Positions 11,898-22,133 of a stretch of 64,000 bases of DNA are shown one piece after another. Within the stretch, counting starts at the first letter, position 1. Each line of letters opens with the position of its first letter. A program made the translations under genes and the position numbers. The stretch comes from Haemonchus contortus (taxonomy: Eukaryota; Nematoda; Chromadorea; Rhabditida; Trichostrongylidae): contig LS997565.1 of NCBI GenBank assembly GCA_000469685.2, forward strand, positions 51,282,501 to 51,346,500, read 5' to 3'. Under the pieces are notes generated by a model. It was given only the letters and a program-made list of their open reading frames with translations. It ran no database searches and was not told the DNA's origin.

Positions 11898-12500
11898 CAG
11901 TACCACGAAGTGACAGTGGAGCGAATGCTTTGCACTAGTCCCTGTCATCCTCACTCAAGCTGAGCTCATCGTGGTAACCTATGCAGTGGCACCATTTCGC
12001 TCCGCCAGTGCCGTCTGATCCAGTACCCACCGACTATCGTACAAGTCACAGCACTGTACACGGCACTGCCCGTGTACTCCGTAATAATTATTGACAGAGA
12101 GATCAAGAAAATGGCGCACATAGAGCACTCGACACCCACCGCTCCTTTGTTTCCCTAAGGCAATCTCTTGCTGTTTGTTCCCTCTCACTTAGTGTTGTTC
12201 ACTAGTACGAACAGTAACAGTTACGGTACTGACTTTGATTAGGTGCGATTGACGGGCTCGGCTCAACGGCCGAGTCCACAACCCACATACTGGACTCGCC
12301 GGTGAGCCGAGGCCACGCCCACCCCCGTAGCACAAACAGTAGAAGCGAAGGAACTAAGAGTGCGGCCGGCTTCACTCCTGGCCTTGTGGGTGACTGCCAA
12401 CACACTCGATGCCCTGCTTCATTTTTTTGGAGGATGATCTCCGTGCATTAGTGAGACATTTCCCTTTAGTTGTGACTCCCTAATTAGTAAATTTCTATCG
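11898..12500 (+). repeat. Left direct repeat flanking the telomere-like block
   Basis: Starts near GACAGTGGAGCGAATG and ends near GTGCATTAGTGAG plus a CTAATTAGT word. The same sequence in the same orientation is at 19900-20425, past the array. Shared words in order include TGGCACCATTTC, CTCGTGTACTCCGT (with changes), TTCACTAGTACGAACAGTAA, GGGCTCGGCTCAACG and CCCACATACTGGACTCGC. The copies have diverged by scattered substitutions and indels; the left copy has about 65 extra bases near 12105-12175. Confidence 0.8.
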
Positions 12501-13077
12501 AAGAATTGTATGTAGTCTATTCTTTTTTATTGCTTCTGCATTATTAGGCCATTATTGTTTGGTCATGTTAAGCTCATACTAGCTTCTAGAGTTCATTCAA
12601 TTCATGAAAAATTCAATAGCTTTTGGTATTAGAATTTCTATGTACTAGTTGGACGCATATTGTCTTAATGTTTCTGTGATCTCATATTAAAAATTAAATG
12701 GTTACGATGGGTCTCCGATGCAAAGGATTGGATACGAGCACAGACGTAGGCAGATATTCCTGCGGAATTCCATTGGGCGCTTTCAGATGAGCGATGGGGC
12801 TAAGCTCCGAGCGATGCCGGCCACCTGTCGACAACGCCGGGCAAGCCCTGAACGTTCACGCCGCAGCCGACGGCCTTCACGTTGGGGCATTATACCAAAC
12901 AGAGCACGTTACGTTGAGAAATTCTGGGCGCCAAAGCAAAGCCCGCCTGCGGCAGCGCAGACGCTAATTCGGCTTGTTCGTGTCGTCAACGGAAAATGTA
13001 CAGCGGTGTCAACCGGTGGCCAGCAACACTCAACGCTCATTGCTGTGCCCTGAGGCCCTTCTCACCATTACTGTGAA
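12501..13077. other. Unassigned segment between left flank and array
   Basis: A 111-codon plus-strand open frame (12718-13053) is rich in Arg and has no recognisable pattern. No counterpart to this segment is seen at the right end of the array. Confidence 0.35.
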
Positions 13078-16000
13078 CTTTATCATAAAGTTTGCTTCAA
13101 AAAGATCTGACCAGCACATTTGGTCGACTTCTGCACGACGATTAAGCTCCTTGCCGAAGAACCGAACCTCTGACCTCGGGAACATGAATCAATTCGCTTC
13201 TCCAGTGCACCATGTGAACAGTCGACTGCATGGTCTTTTTCTTGCACTCATACGTAGGCTTAGGCTTAGGCTTGAGCTGAAGTTGGAATCGAACTTAGGC
13301 TTAGGCTTAGGCTTAGGCTTAGGCTTAGGCTTGAGCTTAAGCTAAGGCTTACGCTTAGGCTTAGGCTTGAGCTGAAGTTGGAATCGAACTCAGGCTTAGG
13401 CTTAGGCTTAGGCTTAGGCTTGAGCTGAAGTTGGAATCGAACTTAGGCTTAGGCTTAGGCTTAGGCTTAGGCTTAGGCTTGAGCTGAGGTCGGCATCGAA
13501 CTTAGGCTTAGGCTTAGGCTTAGGCTTAGGCTTGAGCTGAGGTCGGCATCGAACTTAGGCTTAGGCTTAGGATTAGGCTTATGAAGCCTTGGCAGATGAA
13601 CGAACTCATAAGTTTGCCTCCAAAAGATCTGATCAGCACACTCGGTCGACATCTGCACGACGATGAAGCTCCTTGCAGAAGAACCGAACCTCTGACCTAG
13701 GGAACATGAATCAATTCGCTTTTCCACTGTACCATATGAACAGTCGACTGCATGGTCTTTTTCCTGCACTCATACGTAGGCTTAGGCTTAGGCTTAGGCT
13801 TAGGCTTAGGCTTGAGCTGAAGCTGGAATCGAATTCAGGCTTGGGCTTAGGCTTAAGCTTGAGCTGAAGTTGGAATCCAACTTAGGCTTAGACTTAGGCT
13901 TAGGCTTAAGTTGGAATCGAACTTAGGCTTAGGCTTAGGCTTAGGCTTAGGCTTAAGCTGAGATCGGCATCGAACTTAGGCTTAGGCTTAGGCTTAGGCT
14001 TGAGCTGAAGTTGGAATCAGACTTAGGCTTAGGCTTAGGCTTGAGCTGAGATCGGCATCGAACTTAGGCTTAGGCTTAGGCTTATGAAACCTTGGCAGAT
14101 GAACGAACTCATAAGTTTGCCTCCAAAAGATCTGATCAGCACACTTGGTCGACATCTGCACGACGATGAAGCTCCTTGCAGAAGAACCGAACCTCTGACC
14201 TAGGGAACATGAATCAATTCGCTTTTCCACTGTACCATATGAACAGTCGACTGCATGGTCTTTTTCCTGCACTCATACGTAGGCTTAGGCTTAGGCTTGA
14301 ACTAAAGTTGGAATCGAACTTAGGCTTAGGCTTAGGCTTAGGCTTAGGCTTATTCTTAGGCTTAGGCTTAGGCTTAGGCTTAGGCTTAGGCTTAGGCTTG
14401 AGCTGAAGTTGGAATCGAATTCAGGCTTAGGCTTAGGCTTAAGCTTGAGCTGAAGTTCGAATCGAACTTAGGTTTAGGCTTAGGCTTGAGCTGAAGTTGG
14501 AATCGAACTTAGGCTTAGGCTTAGGCTTAGGCTTGAGCTGAAGTTGGAATCGAACTTAGGTTTAGATTTAGGCTTAGGCTTAGGCTTGAGTTGATGTTGG
14601 AATCGAATTCAGGCTTAGGCTTGGGCTTGAGCTGAAGTTGGAACCGAACTTAGGCTTAGGCTTAGGCTTAGGCTTAGGGTTAAGCTTGAGCTGAAGTTGG
14701 AATCGAACTTAGGCTTAGGCTTAGGCTTGGGCTTAAGTTGGACTCGAACTTAGGCTTAGGCTTAGGCTTAGGCTTGAGCTGAAGTTGGAATCGAACTTAG
14801 GTTTAGATTTAGGCTTAGGCTTAGGCTTGAGCTGATGTTGGAATCGAATTCAGGCTTAGGCTTAGGCTTAAGCTGAGATCGGCATCGAACTTAGGCTTAG
14901 GCTTATGAAACCTTGGCAGATGAACGAACTCATAAGTTTGCCTCCAAAAGATCTGACCAGCACACTTGGTCGACATCTGCACGACGGTGAAGCTCCTTGC
15001 CGAAGAACCGAACCCCTGACCTCGGGAACATGATACAATTCGCTTCTCCACTGTACCATATGAACAGTCGACTGCATGGTCTTTTTCCTGCACTCATACG
15101 TAGGCTTAGGCTTAGGCTTGAGCTGAAGTTGGAATAGAACTAAGGCTCAGGCTTAGGCTTAGGCTTGAGCTGAAGTTGGAATCGAACTTAGGCTTAGGCT
15201 TAGGCTTGAGCTGAAGTTGGAATCGAACTTAGGCTTAGGCTTAGGCTTAGGCTTGAGCTGAGGTTGGAATCGAATTCAGGCTTAGGCTTAGGCTTGAGCT
15301 GAAGTTGGAATCGGACTTAGGCTTAAGCTTAGGCTTGAGCTGAGATCGGCATCGAACTTAGGCTTAGGCTTAGGCTTAGGCTTAGGCTTAGGCTTAGGCT
15401 TGAGCTGAAGTTGGAATCGAATTCAGGCTTAGGCTTAGGCTTAAGCTTGAGCTGAAGTTCGAATCGAACTTAGGTTTAGGCTTAGGCTTGAGCTGAAGTT
15501 GGAATCGAACTTGGGCTTAGGCTTAGGCTTAGGCTTGAGCTGAGGTTGGAATCGAATTCAGGCTTAGGCTTAGGCTTGAGCTGAAGTTGGAATCGGACTT
15601 AGGCTTAAGCTTAGGCTTGAGCTGAGATCGGCATCGAACTTAGGCTTAGGCTTAGGCTTAGGCTTAGGCTTAGGCTTGAGCTGAAGTTGGAATCGAATTC
15701 AGGCTTGGGCTTAGGCTTAAGCTAGAGCTGAAGTTGGAATCGAACTTAGGCTTAGGCTTAGGCTTGGGCTTAAGTTGGACTCGAACTTAGGCTTAGGCTT
15801 AGGCTTAGGCTTTGGCTTGAGCTGAAGTTGGAATCGAACTTAGGTTTAGATTTAGGCTTAGGCTTAGGCTTGAGCTGATGTTGGAATCGAATTCAGGCTT
15901 AGGCTTAGGCTTAAGCTGAGATCGGCATCGAACTTAGGCTTAGGCTTATGAAACCTTGGCAGATGAACGAACTCATAAGTTTGCCTCCAAAAGATCTGAC

Positions 16001-19000
16001 CAGCACACTTGGTCGACATCTGCACGACGGTGAAGCTCCTTGCCGAAGAACCGAACCCCTGACCTCGGGAACATGATACAATTCGCTTCTCCACTGTACC
16101 ATATGAACAGTCGACTGCATGGTCTTTTTCCTGCACTCATACGTAGGCTTCGGCTTAGACTTGAGCTGAAGTTCGAATCGAACTTAGGCTTAGGCTTAGC
16201 TTAGGCTTGCGCTGAAGTTGGAATCGAATTCAGGCTTAGGCTTGGGCTTGAGCTGAAGTTGGAATCGAACTTAGGCTTAGGCTTAGGCTTAGGCTTAGGC
16301 TTAGGCTTGAGCTGAAGTTGGAATCGAACTTAGGTTTAGATTTAGGCTTAGGCTTAGGCTTGAGCTGAAGTTGGAATCGAATTCAGGCTTAGGCTTAGGC
16401 TTAAGCTTGAGCTGAAGTTCGAATCGAATTCAGGCTTAGGCTTAGGCTTGAGCTGAAGTTGGAATCGGACTTAGGCTTAAGCTTAGGCTTGAGCTGAGAT
16501 CGGCATCGAACTTAGGCTTAGGCTTAGGCTTAGGCTTAGGCTTAGGCTTAGGCTTAGGCTTGAGCTGAAGTTGGAATCGAATTCAGGCTTGGGCTTAGGC
16601 TTAAGCTTGAGCTGAAGTTGGAATCCATCTTAGGCTTAGGCTTAGGCTTAGGCTTAGGCTTAGGGTTAAGCTTGAGCTGAAGTTGGAATCGAACTTAGGC
16701 TTAGGCTTAGGCTTGGGCTTAAGTTGGACTCGAACTTAGGCTTAGGCTTAGGCTTAGGCTTGAGCTGAAGTTGGAATCGAACTTAGGTTTAGATTTAGGC
16801 TTAGGCTTAGGCTTGAGCTGATGTTGGAATCGAATTCAGGCTTAGGCTTAGGCTTAAGCTGAGATCGGCATCGAACTTAGGCTTAGGCTTATGAAACCTT
16901 GGCAGATGAACGAACTCATAAGTTTGCCTCCAAAAGATCTGACCAGCACACTTGGTCGACATCTGCACGACGGTGAAGCTCCTTGCCGAAGAACCGAACC
17001 CCTGACCTCGGGAACATGATACAATTCGCTTCTCCACTGTACCATATGAACAGTCGACTGCATGGTCTTTTTCCTGCACTCATACGTAGGCTTCGGCTTA
17101 GACTTGAGCTGAAGTTGGAATCGAACTTAGGCTTAGGCTTAGGCTTAAGCTTGAGCTGAAGTTCGAATCGAACTTAGGTTTAGGCTTAGGCTTGAGCTGA
17201 AGTTGGAATCGAACTTAGGCTTAGGCTTAGGCTTAGGCTTGAGCTGAGGTTGGAATCGAATTCAGGCTTAGGCTTAGGCTTGAGCTGAAGTTGGAATCGG
17301 ACTTAGGCTTAAGCTTAGGCTTGAGCTGAGATCGGCATCGAACTTAGGCTTAGGCTTAGGCTTAGGCTTAGGCTTAGGCTTGAGCTGAAGTTGGAATCGA
17401 ATTCAGGCTTGGGCTTAGGCTTAAGCTAGAGCTGAAGTTGGAATCGAACTTAGGCTTAGGCTTAGGCTTGGGCTTAAGTTGGACTCGAACTTAGGCTTAG
17501 GCTTAGGCTTAGGCTTTGGCTTGAGCTGAAGTTGGAATCGAACTTAGGTTTAGATTTAGGCTTAGGCTTAGGCTTGAGCTGATGTTGGAATCGAATTCAG
17601 GCTTAGGCTTAGGCTTAAGCTGAGATCGGCATCGAACTTAGGCTTAGGCTTATGAAACCTTGGCAGATGAACGAACTCATAAGTTTGCCTCCAAAAGATC
17701 TGACCAGCACACTTGGTCGACATCTGCACGACGGTGAAGCTCCTTGCCGAAGAACCGAACCCCTGACCTCGGGAACATGATACAATTCGCTTCTCCACTG
17801 TACCATATGAACAGTCGACTGCATGGTCTTTTTCCTGCACTCATACGTAGGCTTCGGCTTAGACTTGAGCTGAAGTTCGAATCGAACTTAGGCTTAGGCT
17901 TAGCTTAGGCTTGCGCTGAAGTTGGAATCGAATTCAGGCTTAGGCTTGGGCTTGAGCTGAAGTTGGAACCGAACTTAGGCTTAGGCTTAGGCTTAGGCTT
18001 AGGCTTAGGCTTGAGCTGAAGTTGGAATCGAACTTAGGTTTAGATTTAGGCTTAGGCTTAGGCTTGAGCTGGAGTTGGGATCGAATTCAGGCTTAGGCTT
18101 AGGCTTAAGCTTGAGCTGAAGTTCGAATCGAATTCAGGCTTAGGCTTAGGCTTGAGCTGAAGTTGGAATCGGACTTAGGCTTAAGCTTAGGCTTGAGCTG
18201 AGATCGGCATCGAACTTAGGCTTAGGCTTAGGCTTAGGCTTAGGCTTAGGCTTAGGCTTAGGCTTGAGCTGAAGTTGGAATCGAATTCAGGCTTGGGCTT
18301 AGGCTTAAGCTTGAGCTGAAGTTGGAATCCATCTTAGGCTTAGGCTTAGGCTTGGGCTTAAGTTGGACTCGAACTTAGGCTTAGGTTTAGGCTTAGGCTT
18401 AGGCTTGAGCTGAAGTTGGAATCGAACTTAGGTTTAGGTTTAGGCTTAGGCTTAGGCTTGAGCTGAAGTTGGAATCGAATTCAGGCTTAGGCTTAAGCTG
18501 AGATCGGCATCGAACTTAGGCTTAGGCTTATGAAACCTTGGCAGATGAACGAACTCATAAGTTTGCCTCCAAAAGATCTGACCAGCACACTTGGTCGACA
18601 TCTGCACGACGGTGAAGCTCCTTGCCGAAGAACCGAACCCCTGACCTCGGGAACATGATACAATTCGCTTCTCCACTGTACCATATGAACAGTCGACTGC
18701 ATGGTCTTTTTCCTGCACTCATACGTAGGCTTCGGCTTAGACTTGAGCTGAAGTTCGAATCGAACTTAGGCTTAGGCTTAGCTTAGGCTTGCGCTGAAGT
18801 TGGAATCGAATTCAGGCTTAGGCTTGGGCTTGAGCTGAAGTTGGAACCGAACTTAGGCTTAGGCTTAGGCTTAGGCTTAGGGTTAAGCTTGAGCTGAAGT
18901 TGGAATCGAACTTAGGCTTAGGCTTGAGCTGAGGTCGGCATCGAACTTAGGCTTAGGCTTAGGCTTGGGCATAGGTCTAGGTTTGGGCTTAGGCTTAGGC

Positions 19001-19679
19001 TTATGAAGCCTTGGCAGATGAACGAACTCATAAGTTTGCCTTCAAAAGATCTGACCAGCACACTTGGTCGACATCTGCACGACGATGAAGCTCCCTGCCG
19101 AAGAACCGAACCCCTGATCTCGGGAACATGATACAATTCGCTTCTCCACTGTACCATATGAACAGTCGACTGCATGGTCTTTTTCCTGCACTCATACGTA
19201 GGCTTCGGCTTATACTTGAGCTGAAGTTGGAATCGAACTTAGGCTTAGGCTTAGGCTTAGGCTTGCGCTGAAGTTGGAATCGAATTCAGGCTTAGGCTTG
19301 GGCTTGAGCTGAAGTTGGAACCGAACTTAGGCTTAGGCTTAGGCTTAGGCTTAGGGTTAAGCTTGAGCTGAAGTTGGAATCGAACTTAGGCTTAGGCTTA
19401 GGCTTGAGCTGAGGTCGACATCGAACTTAGGCTTAGGCTTAGGTTCGGGCATAGGTCTAGGTTTGGGCTTAGGCTTAGGCTTATGAAGCCTTGGCAGATG
19501 AACGAACTCATAAGTTTGCCTTCAAAAGATCTGACCAGCGCACTTGGTCGACATCTGCACGACGATGAAGCTCCCTGCCGAAGAACCGAACCCCTGACCT
19601 CGTGAACATGATACAATTCGCTTCTCCACTGTACCATATGAGCTGTCGACTGCATGGTCTTTTTCCTGCACTCATACGT
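13078..19679 (+). repeat. Ten copies of a ~195 bp spacer in the telomere-like array
   Basis: Copies lie at about 13078-13255 (the most diverged, 5' part missing), 13581-13776, 14084-14279, 14905-15100, 15949-16143, 16891-17086, 17652-17847, 18530-18725, 19003-19199 and 19483-19679. Each runs from a GAARCCTTGGCAGATG word through CATAAGTTTGCC, AAAAGATCTGA, GGTCGACATCTGCACGACG and CAGTCGACTGCATGGTC to CTGCACTCATACG. TTAGGC resumes immediately at both sides. Copies 4-8 look almost identical, the outer ones less so. Confidence 0.9.
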
Positions 19680-19870
19680 AGGCTTAGGCTTAGGCTTGAG
19701 CTGAAGTTGGAATCGAACTTAGGCTTAGTCTTAGGCTTAGGCTTGAGCTGAAGTTGGAATCGAATTCAGGCCTAGGCTTAGGCTTAGGCTTGAGCCGAAG
19801 TTAGAATCGAACTCAGGGTTAGGCTTAATCTTAGGCTTGAGCTGAAGTAGGCATCGCACTTAGTCTTATG
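13078..19870 (+). repeat. Interstitial TTAGGC telomere-type array with spacers
   Basis: Tandem TTAGGC hexamers, all with the G-rich strand on plus, fill most of this span. Pure runs of about 3-9 units alternate with a recurring 20-odd-base variant word built from GAGCTGAAG and TTGGAATCGAA (also AGATCGGCATCGAA). Ten copies of a ~195 bp non-telomeric spacer interrupt it. TTAGGC is the established telomere repeat of most nematodes. The array is degenerate and internal, with unique sequence and genes on both sides, so it is not a chromosome end in this assembly. Reverse-strand frames made of Ser-Leu repeats are artefacts of the hexamer. Confidence 0.93.
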
Positions 19871-19899
19871 CTTAGGCTTATGAATGGACTGATGAAGTG

Positions 19900-20425
19900 T
19901 GTCTCCAACCACAAAATGACAGTGGAGCGAATGAATCGCACTGTTATCCTTACTATAAGCTCATTGAAGCGACTTGTGCAATGTGCGACTGGCACCATTT
20001 CCTCTCCGCTGAAGCCGTATGAGTCAGTGCCCATCGGCTGTTGTACATGCCATAGCACCCTACAAATCACTGCTCGTGTACTCCGTGAAAATCATTGACA
20101 GAGAGATTGTCCCCTCTCACCTAGTGTTGTTCACTAGTACGAACAGTAACAGATACGGTACTGACCTTGAATAGGTGCGATGGACGGGCTCGGCTCAACG
20201 GGCGAGTCCTCAACCCACATACTGGACTCGCTGGTGAGCTGAGGCCACCCGTGGAGCACAAACAGTGAAACGAGATGGACTAAAAACGCACCCATCTTGC
20301 ATCCCTTTCCTTGTGGGTGAGTGGGAAGCCAGTCGATGCCCTGTTTTCCCTTTTTGGAGGTTGGTCTCCGTGCATTAGTGAGGCAATCCTGTTTGTGATT
20401 CCCCAATTAGTGAATTTTTGTTTGA
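19900..20425 (+). repeat. Right direct repeat flanking the telomere-like block
   Basis: Direct-orientation partner of the repeat at 11898-12500. It begins CAAAATGACAGTGGAGCG and ends around GTGCATTAGTGAGGC and CCAATTAGTGAATTTT. It starts within about 30 bp of the last TTAGGC-like units. Confidence 0.8.
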
Positions 20426-20497
20426 GCTGTCATCAGTTCGTTCCGTTTTTGACGTTAGAATTTGCAAAGTTGAGGATAGATTTTTTTGTCTAGTCAT

Positions 20498-20700
20498 TTA
20501 CTGGACATTGAGAATAGGCAGCGTTAGAAGTTTTCGTGTCCTCCTCTTCACAGATTTCCCCTGATTGGGCAGCAGGAAATACCGGAAATATCGGCATATG
20601 GAAGTGTTGCTCATTAGCCGAAGCGCATGTCCTGAGTACCGTCAGCTTACCCATTGCTGGAACACGATCATGAACCACCGGGTGTTGAGTGCAGCTTTTG
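20498..20700 (-). CDS. Possible two terminal exons of an unknown gene
   Basis: A short exon 20700-20651 (ends FMIVFQQW, donor GTAAGC) and a second, 20560-20498 (begins GKSVKRRTRKLL, stop TAA), join in phase 0 with decent splice sites. The product is not recognised and no upstream exon was found. It lies 1.3 kb downstream of the channel gene on the same strand. It may be chance. Confidence 0.2.
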
Positions 20701-21949
20701 CTGATGATAAAGCTGAAGGTCAAGAAATAAATTAGAAAGCGTAAGTTGAAGCTTGTTGTCAAAGCCTATAATTGTAGAAAAAGGCCTTCACGGAAAAACT
20801 GAAAGTAGGAAAAAAGAAAAAAAGAAGAAAAAAAAGTCATGCTATGGACTTGACGATTCAGGGAGAGAAGCGGAAAGGAGAATAGCACTGCTCAGCACTG
20901 ATGTGGTCAGTGAACGTGAGATGATTTGGATCTCAATTACATCTGTGCAGCAAACGCTAGTTTACCGAATGTCTGTGCAAGCCGGCAGCTCCCGGTGCAT
21001 TTTGATGCGAAGGGCATGATATTGGTCTCAGGCTTATTAGTCTCAGCTCGAGTCCAAGAATGAGCCTGAGCCTCTGTTATCGTGATGGTGGGTGAGGCGA
21101 GGCTTCGGCGAATTCACTTTATGAAGTGTGAACTCTCATCCGCGCGATTACGTTTTAAACGAGCAGTGGACAAGTTCTGACAAAATTGTAGTCTTTTGCT
21201 TCTAGTTCAAATGGCAAATTATCGATAGCTAGCAATTGATATAAATTGTCTGATAGAGGGAAATTACCAGCCTCTAGCGGCAACCCGACCATAAGTAAAA
21301 CGTTCTTCAGACAACCTATTCAAAAACGCCCGCAAAGAAAAGTCGGTTGCCGATCAAGGCACCCACCATGTCCAAGCATTCATGAAGTGGTACGCCGCTT
21401 CTCGGGTTCGACTGCACCGCCCTTCAGCTCATTGTACCCAAGCCCTGTACCAAACTGAACCCAGTTATATCAATGCAGTCTTGCATTTCAAAAGAACATA
21501 CTAGGCTGGTCCTTGAAAGCGCTGGTCCGACCACCAATAAGTCGGAAATAAATCTAGTTACTAAGCAGACAAAATCCAAGAAGGTTTCTTCATGGCGACG
21601 GGGCGCGCACGCTTGTGTTGGGTGTTTGCGTTTGGCCGGGAATGAACAACTCCTGTTCTTATCTACCGAGACCTCCAAATTTGAAAGAGGTGCAGCAGGC
21701 GGGAGGCCATTTTAACACGAGAAGGAGAGGAACCCGACGTCAGCCGGGCGAGCCGACTGGTATGTGTGTAAGGGATGTGCCGCGGATATCCTACACGTTC
21801 TCAGGAGAGTCGCTGTCTATTGCACGTGTTTTGCATGTATGCCTCTTGTCTCTTCCATGACTGTAACGCGTGTACTATTGGTGAGTGTAAACTACATGAA
21901 TGTTCCCGAACTTGGGTCACAGTCGCCCACGTTTTGGTCGTATGTTGCA
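20701..21949. other. Unassigned, possible retroelement debris
   Basis: Several overlapping plus-strand open frames occur between 21246 and 21890, one Cys-rich. None gives a recognisable family pattern. They may be remnants of a retroelement 3' ORF, but nothing in the sequence settles this. Confidence 0.3.
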
Positions 21950-21955
21950 TTTATT
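21950..21955 (-). terminator. AATAAA polyadenylation signal of the TWK channel gene
   Basis: AATAAA on the minus strand, about 40 nt after the stop codon at 21996-21998. This implies a short 3' UTR of some 60 nt. Confidence 0.7.
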
Positions 21956-21995
21956 CGAAAAATGAAAAAAATCATGTACGTGGAATACTATATGA

Positions 21996-22133
21996 TCACG
22001 TTCTAGACGTTGAACTTTCCGGTGTGCCTGGATTGGTAGAACTCTTCGATGATTCCGGTCCTGAGCTGCCCCGCCCACTGGCAGATGAGGAGGGTGTACC
22101 CGTTTTTTGCGTTTGTCGAAATTTCTTCCATTG
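21996..22133 (-). CDS. TWK channel, last exon (C-terminus and stop)
   Basis: Acceptor AATATTCTAG, phase 0. Encodes QWKKFRQTQ followed by a Ser/Thr/Gly-rich tail of 36 residues and a TGA at 21998-21996. The QWKKF start continues the YQEYQK end of the previous exon, as in other TWK tails. Confidence 0.85.
   Translation of the reverse strand, partial: QWKKFRQTQKTGTPSSSASGRGSSGPESSKSSTNPGTPESSTSRT

Noticed and set aside
13473..19655. Minus-strand open frames of 69-98 codons with Ser-Leu repeats, repeated many times
   Set aside because: They are translations of the CCTAAGC complement of the telomere hexamer plus the spacer unit; repetition explains the open frames.
13078..19870. CRISPR-like reading of repeats with regular spacers
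   Set aside because: Hexamer tandem repeats and long conserved spacers in a nematode genome; no CRISPR repeat structure or cas genes.
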